From Betaproteobacteria bacterium (GTDB lineage: Bacteria > Pseudomonadota > Gammaproteobacteria > Burkholderiales > Casimicrobiaceae), in NCBI GenBank assembly GCA_016861105.1, contig BOKS01000009.1, forward strand, positions 115,926 through 179,925: DNA of 64,000 nt, read 5' to 3'. The notes under the pieces are model-generated. The model did not search any database, had not been told where the DNA came from, and saw only the letters and a list, made by a program, of their open reading frames with translations. The translations under genes and the position numbers were made by a program. Positions 57,734-64,000 of this stretch are shown one piece after another (within the stretch, counting starts at the first letter, position 1; each line of letters opens with the position of its first letter).

Positions 57734-60700
57734 ATGGCGTCTGCCGCCCCGGTCCTGCGCGAGGTCGCGCTGGACGACAAGTACGCGCTCGACACGGGTC
57801 GCGTCTATCTCACCGGCGTCCAGGCGCTGGTCCGCCTGCTGATCCTGCAGCACCAGCGCGACAGGCTCGCCGGCCTTGCGACCGGCGGCTTCGTCTCCGG
57901 CTACCGCGGCTCGCCGCTCGGCGGCCTCGACCAGGCGCTGTGGAAGGCGTCGCGCTTCCTCGAGCGGGCGAGCGTGCGGTTCCAGCCGGGCCTCAACGAG
58001 GACCTCGCGGCGACGTCGATCTGGGGCACGCAGCAGCTCAATCTCCATCCGGGCGCGAAGGTCGACGGCGTGTTCGCGATGTGGTACGGCAAGGGCCCGG
58101 GGGTGGACCGCTGCGGCGACGTCTTCAAGCACGCGAACTACGCCGGGACCAGCCGGCACGGCGGCGTGCTCGTGCTCGCCGGCGACGACCACGCGGCGAA
58201 GTCGTCGACGATCCCGCACCAGTCCGACCACGCGTTCTCCGCAGCGCTGATGCCGGTGCTCTACCCGTCGTCGGTGCAGGAGATCCTCGACCTCGGCCTG
58301 CACGGCTGGGCGATGAGCCGCTACTCGGGCTGCTGGGTGGGCTTCAAGTGCGTGGCGGACACCGTCGAGAGCTCGGCGTCGGTGGACGTGGACCCGTCGC
58401 GCGTGTCGATCGTGGTGCCCGACGACTTCCCGCTGCCGCCCGACGGCGTGTCGATCCGCTGGCCCGACGCGTTCCTCGCGACCGAGGCGCGGATGCAGGA
58501 CTACAAGGTCTACGCGGCGCTGCACTACTGCCGCGTGAACCGGCTGAACCGCGTCGTCATCGACTCGCCGACGCCGCGGCTGGGCATCATCACCAGCGGC
58601 AAGAGCTACCCCGACGTGCGCCAGGCGCTCGACGACCTCGGCCTCGACGAGCGCGAGTGCGCGGCGCTCGGCATCCGCGTGTTCAAGGTCGCGATGACCT
58701 GGCCGCTCGAGCCCGAGGGGGTGCGCCAGTTCGCCGAGGGGCTCGAGGAGATCCTGGTCGTCGAGGAGAAGCGCCAGATCGTCGAGTACCAGCTGAAGGA
58801 GCAGCTCTACAACTGGCGCGACGACGTGCGCCCGCGCGTGGTCGGCAAGTTCGACGAGAAGGGGGAGTGGGTGCGGCCGCACGGCGAGTGGCTGCTGCCG
58901 GCCGCCGGCGAGCTGACGCCCGCGATGATCGCGCGCGTGATCGCAAAGCGCATCGACCGGCTCGGTCTGCAGCCCAACGACGAGGACCGCCGCCGCATCG
59001 CGAAGCGCGTCGACTGGATCAACGCGAAGGAGGCGGCGCTCGCCACGCCGAAGATCAGCCTCGCGCGCGTGCCCTACTTCTGCTCGGGCTGCCCGCACAA
59101 CACGTCGACGAAGGTGCCCGAGGGCAGCCGCGCGACCGCGGGCATCGGCTGCCACGTGATGGCGATCTGGATGGACCGCGCGACCTCCGAGTTCACGCAC
59201 ATGGGCGGCGAGGGCGTGCCCTGGATCGGGCAGGCGCCGTTCACCGACGAGAAGCACGTCTTCGCCAACCTCGGCGACGGGACCTACTACCACAGCGGGA
59301 TCCTCGCCATCCGCGCGGCCGTCGCGGCGAAGGTCAACATCACCTACAAGATCCTCTACAACGACGCCGTCGCGATGACCGGCGGCCAGCCCGTCGACGG
59401 CCCGATCTCGCCGGCCGACATCGCGCGCCAGTGCGCGGCCGAGGGCGTCGCGCGCATCGTCGTCGTCAGCGACGACCCCGCGAAGTACCCGCCGAACCAC
59501 TTCGCCGGCGACGTCGCGGTCCGCCACCGCGACGACCTCGACGGCGTGCAGCGCGAGCTGCGCGAGACGCCGGGCACGACCATCCTGCTCTACGACCAGA
59601 CGTGCGCGGCCGAGAAGCGCCGGCGGCGCAAGCGCGGCACGTTCCCCGACCCGGCGCGGCGCGTGGTCATCAACGACCTCGTCTGCGAGGGCTGCGGCGA
59701 CTGCGGGGTCAAGTCCAACTGCGTGTCGGTCGCGCCGCTGGAGACGGAGTTCGGGCGCAAGCGCACGATCGACCAGTCGTCGTGCAACAAGGACTACGCC
59801 TGCCTCAACGGCTTCTGCCCGTCGTTCGTGACCGTCGAGGGCGGCCGCCTGCGCAAGCCGCGCAAGGCCGAGGCCGCCGACTTCTCGGGCCTGCCCGAGC
59901 CGGCGCTCCCCGCCTGCGACGACCCCTACGGCATCCTCGTCACCGGCATCGGCGGCACCGGCGTGGTGACGATCGGCGCGCTGCTCGGCATGGCCGCGCA
60001 CCTCGAGGGCAAGGGCTGCTCGGTGCTCGACATGACCGGCCTCGCGCAGAAGAACGGCGCGGTCGTGTCGCACGTGCGCATCGCGCGCTCGCCGGAGCGC
60101 CTGTACGCGACGCGCATCGCCGCCGGCGAGGCCGACTTCGTCCTCGCCTGCGACATCCTCACCAGCGTGAACACCGAGGCGCTCGCGAAGATGCAGAAGG
60201 GGCACACGCGGGCGCTGGTGAACACGGCACTCGTAATGCCGGCCTCGTTCACGCGCGAGCCCGACCTCGCGTTCCCGCTGGGCTCGATGGAGCAGGAGAT
60301 CGCCGACGCGGTCGGCCCGGGCGACGCCGAGTTCCTCGACGCGACGCGCCTCGCCACGGGCCTCATGGGCGACTCGATCGCGACCAACCTGTTCATGGTG
60401 GGCTATGCGTACCAGCGCGGCCGGCTGCCGGTGTCGGAGGCCGCGATCCTGCGCGCGATCGAGCTGAACGAGACCGCCGTCGAGTCGAACAAGCGCTCGT
60501 TCCTCTGGGGGCGGCTCGCCGCGGTCGACCCGCAGCGCGTCGCGCAGGCGGCCGTGGCGGTCGAGCTGCCCGACTCGCAGCGCCTGTCGGGCTCGCTCGA
60601 CGAGGTCGTGTCGCGGCGCGTGGCGTTCCTCGCCGACTACCAGGACCGCGCCTACGCCGAGCGCTACGCGAAGCTCGTCGCACGCGTGCGCGAGCGCGAG

Positions 60701-61273
60701 CAGGCGGTGACGCCCGGCGAGACTGCCCTCGCGGAGGCGGTGGCGCGCGCGTACTTCAAGCTGCTCGCGATCAAGGACGAATACGAGGTGGCGCGCCTGC
60801 ACGCCGAGACCGGCTTCGAGCAGCGCATCGCGGCGCAGTTCGAGGGCGACTACCGGCTCAACTTCCACCTCGCGCCCCCGATCCTGGCACGGCCCGACCC
60901 GGTGACCGGCGTGCCGCGCAAGCGAGCGTTCGGGCCGTGGATGATGCCGGCCTTCCGCGCGCTGGCGAAGCTGCGCCGCCTGCGCGGCACGGCGTTCGAC
61001 GTGTTCGGCCGCACCGACGAGCGGCGCCGCGAGCGCGCGCTGATCGGCGAGTACGAGGCGGTCGTCGACGAGCTGCTCGCGAAGCTCGACCCGCACAACC
61101 TCGGCACCGCCGTGGAGATCGCGCGCCTGCCGCTCGACATCCGCGGCTTCGGCCACGTGAAGGAGCGCAACCTCGAGGCGGTCAAGCGACGCGAGGCCGA
61201 GCTGCTCGCGCGCTTGCGCGGCGGAGCAGCGGCGCCCGCCGCGAGGACGATCCCGATCGCCGTCGTCGCCTGA
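57734..61273 (+). CDS. Indolepyruvate:ferredoxin oxidoreductase, fused single-chain form
   Basis: 1179 residues, the size of the fused IorA-IorB proteins in aerobic proteobacteria. The N-terminal pyrimidine-binding half has TGGFVSGYRGSPLGGLDQAL and FQPGLNEDLAATSIWGTQQ. The TPP-binding part has YFCSGCPHNTSTKVPEGS. The Fe-S region has VCEGCGDCGVKSNCVSVAP. The gamma-like part has ILVTGIGGTGVVTIGALLGMAAHLEGKG. A C-terminal helical tail (from residue 920) is the extra domain seen in this fused family. The ATG at 57734 has GCGGAGC upstream. It probably decarboxylates aryl pyruvates or branched 2-oxo acids, passing electrons to ferredoxin or another carrier. Confidence 0.87.
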   Translation: MASAAPVLREVALDDKYALDTGRVYLTGVQALVRLLILQHQRDRLAGLATGGFVSGYRGSPLGGLDQALWKASRFLERASVRFQPGLNEDLAATSIWGTQQLNLHPGAKVDGVFAMWYGKGPGVDRCGDVFKHANYAGTSRHGGVLVLAGDDHAAKSSTIPHQSDHAFSAALMPVLYPSSVQEILDLGLHGWAMSRYSGCWVGFKCVADTVESSASVDVDPSRVSIVVPDDFPLPPDGVSIRWPDAFLATEARMQDYKVYAALHYCRVNRLNRVVIDSPTPRLGIITSGKSYPDVRQALDDLGLDERECAALGIRVFKVAMTWPLEPEGVRQFAEGLEEILVVEEKRQIVEYQLKEQLYNWRDDVRPRVVGKFDEKGEWVRPHGEWLLPAAGELTPAMIARVIAKRIDRLGLQPNDEDRRRIAKRVDWINAKEAALATPKISLARVPYFCSGCPHNTSTKVPEGSRATAGIGCHVMAIWMDRATSEFTHMGGEGVPWIGQAPFTDEKHVFANLGDGTYYHSGILAIRAAVAAKVNITYKILYNDAVAMTGGQPVDGPISPADIARQCAAEGVARIVVVSDDPAKYPPNHFAGDVAVRHRDDLDGVQRELRETPGTTILLYDQTCAAEKRRRRKRGTFPDPARRVVINDLVCEGCGDCGVKSNCVSVAPLETEFGRKRTIDQSSCNKDYACLNGFCPSFVTVEGGRLRKPRKAEAADFSGLPEPALPACDDPYGILVTGIGGTGVVTIGALLGMAAHLEGKGCSVLDMTGLAQKNGAVVSHVRIARSPERLYATRIAAGEADFVLACDILTSVNTEALAKMQKGHTRALVNTALVMPASFTREPDLAFPLGSMEQEIADAVGPGDAEFLDATRLATGLMGDSIATNLFMVGYAYQRGRLPVSEAAILRAIELNETAVESNKRSFLWGRLAAVDPQRVAQAAVAVELPDSQRLSGSLDEVVSRRVAFLADYQDRAYAERYAKLVARVREREQAVTPGETALAEAVARAYFKLLAIKDEYEVARLHAETGFEQRIAAQFEGDYRLNFHLAPPILARPDPVTGVPRKRAFGPWMMPAFRALAKLRRLRGTAFDVFGRTDERRRERALIGEYEAVVDELLAKLDPHNLGTAVEIARLPLDIRGFGHVKERNLEAVKRREAELLARLRGGAAAPAARTIPIAVVA

Positions 61274-61320
61274 CGCCGCGCGCGTCCGCGCCCGGATCCC
61301 GCGGCCGCGCGGCGTCCGGG

Positions 61321-61326
61321 TAGACT
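61321..61326 (+). promoter_or_regulatory. -10 of a short-leader transcript for the prolyl oligopeptidase gene
   Basis: TAGACT is nine bases before the ATG at 61336. The transcript would start a few bases before the ATG. The same arrangement is seen before ttcA. Confidence 0.4.
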
Positions 61327-61335
61327 TGCGCCTCG

Positions 61336-63600
61336 ATGCCCCCGCCGAGCCGAAGCCGAGCGATGCACCGTCCCGTGCCTGCCGCCGCGCTCGTCGCCGC
61401 GGCGCTCGCTGCACTGTTGTGCGCCGCCCCGCCGGACGCCGCGCGCTTCGCCGGCATCGACGTGCCGCCGCCGCTGCCGCCGCGCCCCGTCACCGACGTG
61501 CACTGGGGGGTCGCGGTCGAGGATCCGTACCGCTTCCTCGAGGACACGCAGGATCCGGCGGTGCAGGCGTGGATGAAGGCGCAGGCGGGCGCGACGGAGG
61601 CGATCCTGCGCCGGCTTCCCGGGCGCGAGGCGCTGCTCGCGCGCATCCGCGAGATCGACGCGGAGATCCCGGCGGTCGTGTCCGACCTCCAGCGCGACCC
61701 GCAGGGCCGACTCACGTACCTGCGGCGCGGCGCGAAGGAGAACCAGTTCAAGCTCGTGCGGCGCGACACGCCGGACGGCGGAGAGCGCGTGCTGGTCGAC
61801 CCCGAGGCGCTGAGCAAGGCCAGCGGCAAGCCGCACGCGATCGGCGACTTCTCGGTGTCGCCCGACGGCTCGCTCGTCGCCTACTCCATCTCCGCGTCCG
61901 GCGCAGAGATCGGCACGCTGCACGTCGTCGACGCGGCGACCGGCAAGGAAGCGATGCCGCCGATCGACCGCATCCGCGGCGGCGACGCGCTGTGGCTTCC
62001 CGACGGCAGCGGGTTCTTCTACCTGCGCCTCGCGCCGGACTGGCAGGCACGCCCGCGCGCCGAGCGCTTCATGGATCACCGCACCTACCTGCACCGCCTC
62101 GGCGCCCGCGGCGACGACCCGGCGGTGTTCGGTCCCGGCGTCCACGCGGAGGTGCCGCTGTCGCGCAGCGACTCGGCCGCGGTCTTCGCGATTCCCGGAC
62201 ACGACCACGCGCTCGCGCTCGTCTACCACGGCGTGCAGCGCGAGCGCTCGCTGTACCGCGCGCCGCTCGCCGACGTGCTCGCCGGCAAGGCGCGCTGGCG
62301 CAAGCTCTTCGACGCCTCGGCCGGCGTGCACGGCGTGGGCTGGGGCGGCGGGTGGCTGTACCTGCGCAGCGCCGCGGACGCGCCGCGCTTCCGCCTGCTG
62401 CGCACGCCGCTGGGCTCGCCCGACCTCGCCACGGCGACGGTCGTCGTGCCGCAGGGCGACGGCGTGCTGACCGGCTTCGCGGCCGCACGCGAGGGCGTGT
62501 ACGTGACGCAGCGCGACGGCGTGGTCGAGAGGCTCGCGCTGCTGCCGCACGACGCGCGGCCCGCGCTCGTGCCGGTCGCGCTGCCGGTGGAAGGCAGCGC
62601 GAGCATCGCGTTCGCCGACCCGCGCCTCGCGGGCGTGGTCGTGACGCTCGGCAGCTGGACGCGCGCGACGAAGCACTTCGACGTCGACGCGAGCGGGCGC
62701 GCGCGGCCCCTCGGCCTGGTGCCGGACGGCCGCTTCGACGCGCCCGCGGGGATCGCGTCGCGCGAGGTCAGGGTGCGCAGCCACGACGGCGTGGAAGTGC
62801 CCGCGTCGATCGTCTTCGCGAAGGACGCGAAGCTCGACGGCCGCAACCCGCTGCTGCTCTACGGCTACGGCGCCTACGGCAACGTCGAGGAGCCCGGCTT
62901 CTCGCCGCGGCTGCTCGCGTGGCTGGAGCGCGGCGGGATCTTCGTGATCGCGCACGTGCGCGGAGGCGGAGTGTACGGGGACGCCTGGCGGCGCGCCGGC
63001 TGGAAGGCGACGAAGCCGAACACGTGGAAGGACGGCATCGCGGTCGCCGAATGGCTGATCGCGAACGGCTACACGGCGAAGGAGCGCCTCGGCATCGTCG
63101 GCGGCAGCGCCGGCGGCATCTTCGTCGGCCGCGCGATCACCGAGCGGCCGGACCTCTTCGCCTCCGCGGTGATCGCCGTCGGCAACGTCGATTCCATCCG
63201 CTCGGAGACGCGCGCCAACGGCGCCGGCAACATCCCCGAGTACGGCACGGTCGCCCGCGAGGACGAGTTCCGCGCATTGCTCGCGATGAGCCCGTACGCC
63301 AACGTGAAGGCCGGCATCCGCTACCCCGCCGTGCTGTTCGAGCACGGCGTCAACGACAGCCGCGTCGACGTGTGGATGTCGCTGAAGCTCGCCTCGCGGC
63401 TCGCCGCGGCGACGACAAGCGGCCATCCGGTCCTGCTCAACCTCGAGTATGCGGCGGGCCACGGCCCGGGCCGCACGCGCGAGCAGGCGCAGGCGCTGCT
63501 CGCCGACCGCTGGAGCTTCCTGCTGTGGCGCGCGGGGCACCCGGCGTTCCAGCCGCCTGACGACGCAAGCGCCGCGACGCTCCGCCCGGCCGGCGGGTAG
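61336..63600 (+). CDS. Prolyl oligopeptidase family serine peptidase (S9A)
   Basis: 754 residues. A basic, hydrophobic N-terminus (starting at residue 1 or at a second ATG at 61363) looks like a signal peptide, so a secreted form is likely. The beta-propeller domain runs from about 75 to 430 (DFSVSPDGSLVAYSISASG, DALWLPDGSGFFYLRL). The C-terminal hydrolase has Ser591 in VGGSAGGIF, Asp674 in GVNDSRVDVWM and His709 in AAGHGPG, a complete triad. LLLYGYGAYGNVEEPGFSPRLLAWLERGGIFVIAHVRGGG is typical. It cleaves short peptides after proline. Monocistronic. Confidence 0.92.
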   Translation: MPPPSRSRAMHRPVPAAALVAAALAALLCAAPPDAARFAGIDVPPPLPPRPVTDVHWGVAVEDPYRFLEDTQDPAVQAWMKAQAGATEAILRRLPGREALLARIREIDAEIPAVVSDLQRDPQGRLTYLRRGAKENQFKLVRRDTPDGGERVLVDPEALSKASGKPHAIGDFSVSPDGSLVAYSISASGAEIGTLHVVDAATGKEAMPPIDRIRGGDALWLPDGSGFFYLRLAPDWQARPRAERFMDHRTYLHRLGARGDDPAVFGPGVHAEVPLSRSDSAAVFAIPGHDHALALVYHGVQRERSLYRAPLADVLAGKARWRKLFDASAGVHGVGWGGGWLYLRSAADAPRFRLLRTPLGSPDLATATVVVPQGDGVLTGFAAAREGVYVTQRDGVVERLALLPHDARPALVPVALPVEGSASIAFADPRLAGVVVTLGSWTRATKHFDVDASGRARPLGLVPDGRFDAPAGIASREVRVRSHDGVEVPASIVFAKDAKLDGRNPLLLYGYGAYGNVEEPGFSPRLLAWLERGGIFVIAHVRGGGVYGDAWRRAGWKATKPNTWKDGIAVAEWLIANGYTAKERLGIVGGSAGGIFVGRAITERPDLFASAVIAVGNVDSIRSETRANGAGNIPEYGTVAREDEFRALLAMSPYANVKAGIRYPAVLFEHGVNDSRVDVWMSLKLASRLAAATTSGHPVLLNLEYAAGHGPGRTREQAQALLADRWSFLLWRAGHPAFQPPDDASAATLRPAGG

Positions 63601-63616
63601 CGTTCGGTCCTCGGCT

Positions 63617-64000
63617 TCGTCGTCCCCGCGCAGGCGGGAACGCCGTGACTTTCCGCCGGGCCGAGAGCTGAGCAACGTCAAGACGCTGGGTTCCCGCCTT
63701 CGCGGGAACGACGACGGAGGTCAGGGGCGCGCTGTCGAGCTTCCCGTTCGTCGTCGGTGCGCCGGCGGGAACCCAGCGTCTTCGTCGTCGTCGTCACGCC
63801 GCAGGCGGGGACGCAGCGTCTCCGGGGCCCACGACGCGACGACGCCGCGCTTCCGCCTTCGCCGGAACGACGACCTTCACCTCGTCGTCCCCGCGCAGGC
63901 GGGGACCCAGCGTCTTCGGCGTCATCCTCCCCGCGCGCGGAGACCCAGCGTCTCTTGCATCGTCGTCCCCCGCGCGCGGAGACCCGGCGTCTCTTGCACC
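63617..64000. repeat. Cluster of short palindromic intergenic repeats at the right edge
   Basis: 400 bp from the peptidase stop to the window end hold no gene. At least seven degenerate copies of a roughly 35-bp unit are seen in both orientations. Forward: CGTCGTCCCCGCGCAGG ending CAGCGTCT. Reverse: AAGACGCTGGGTTCCCG ending GAACGACGA. Approximate copies: 63617-63650, 63680-63714 (reverse), 63747-63783, 63788-63822, 63842-63874 (reverse), 63880-63917, 63920-63958 and 63959-64000. The last two share the tail TCTCTTGCA, so they are a recent tandem duplication. The cluster continues past the edge. Confidence 0.85.

Noticed and set aside
56773..61323. A 1516-codon plus-strand frame over the indolepyruvate oxidoreductase gene
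   Set aside because: Out of frame with the real gene in the same direction, and Arg/Gly-rich throughout.
57599..61414. A 1271-codon minus-strand frame over the same region
   Set aside because: Antisense shadow with strongly biased composition (Arg, Val, His, Asp) and no family features.
60850..63681. A 943-codon minus-strand frame over the peptidase gene
   Set aside because: Antisense shadow; the prolyl oligopeptidase triad is on the other strand.
63617..64000. CRISPR array
   Set aside because: The repeats vary in sequence, occur in both orientations, have irregular spacing and no unique spacers, and no cas gene is near.

Overview
The window is a high-GC (about 70% by eye), gene-dense stretch of a bacterial chromosome. 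Gene order and gene types point to a betaproteobacterium, probably Burkholderiales or a close uncultured relative. The evidence is an rpoE-rseA-rseB-degP (mucD) envelope-stress operon, an sdhCDAB-sdhE-gltA-sucA-sucB-lpd-zapE TCA operon facing a GntR gene and mdh-prpBCD-acnA, a TRAP transporter, a QseBC-like two-component pair, and a family of short intergenic palindromes. No rRNA, tRNA, CRISPR array, IS transposase or prophage was seen. Almost every gene has ordinary chromosomal codon use.

0-12 kb: the envelope-stress operon on the minus strand (rpoE, rseA, rseB, start of degP), an Rhizobium-type L-asparaginase, a 1519-residue secreted zinc metalloprotease carrying PASTA and SLH-like modules, and the propionyl/acrylyl-CoA genes prpE and acuI. 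11.7-33 kb: central carbon metabolism in two divergent transcription units. The minus-strand unit runs sdhC-D-A-B-sdhE-gltA-sucA-sucB-lpdA-zapE-acuI. The plus-strand unit runs mdh-prpB-prpC-prpD-DUF3617-acnA. Between them a HutC-type GntR gene has its own promoter, and its repeats abut or overlap the -35 regions of both divergent promoters. Acrylate and propionate can thus be followed on paper from prpE/acuI through the methylcitrate cycle into the TCA cycle within one locus.

33-45 kb: an Ala/Lys-rich lipoprotein with a strong terminator, small hypothetical genes, an orphan ParA ATPase, ttcA, an 85-bp palindromic element, and a catabolic island. The island has a FadR-type GntR with a glutathione transferase, a DctQMP TRAP transporter, an RraA-like aldolase, a PfkB/KdgK-type sugar kinase, an SDR that has lost its YxxxK motif, and an MFS transporter.

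45-64 kb: msrB, a QseBC-like two-component system, a four-gene 2-oxoacid:ferredoxin oxidoreductase in which the electron-transfer subunit is fused to a GltD-like NAD(P)H oxidoreductase (with divergent LysR), a second HtrA protease behind a two-component-type tandem box, an SPFH/SdpI-like/Arc operon, a phospholipase/carboxylesterase, a fused indolepyruvate oxidoreductase, a prolyl oligopeptidase, and about 400 bp of clustered intergenic repeats at the right edge.

Most of the window is recognisable core metabolism. The least explained items are the PASTA/SLH metalloprotease, the GltD-fused oxoacid oxidoreductase operon, the SDR with a replaced active site, the SPFH-SdpI-Arc operon, and the regulatory DNA between gntR and mdh. 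All functional statements rest on motif reading; no database search was run.
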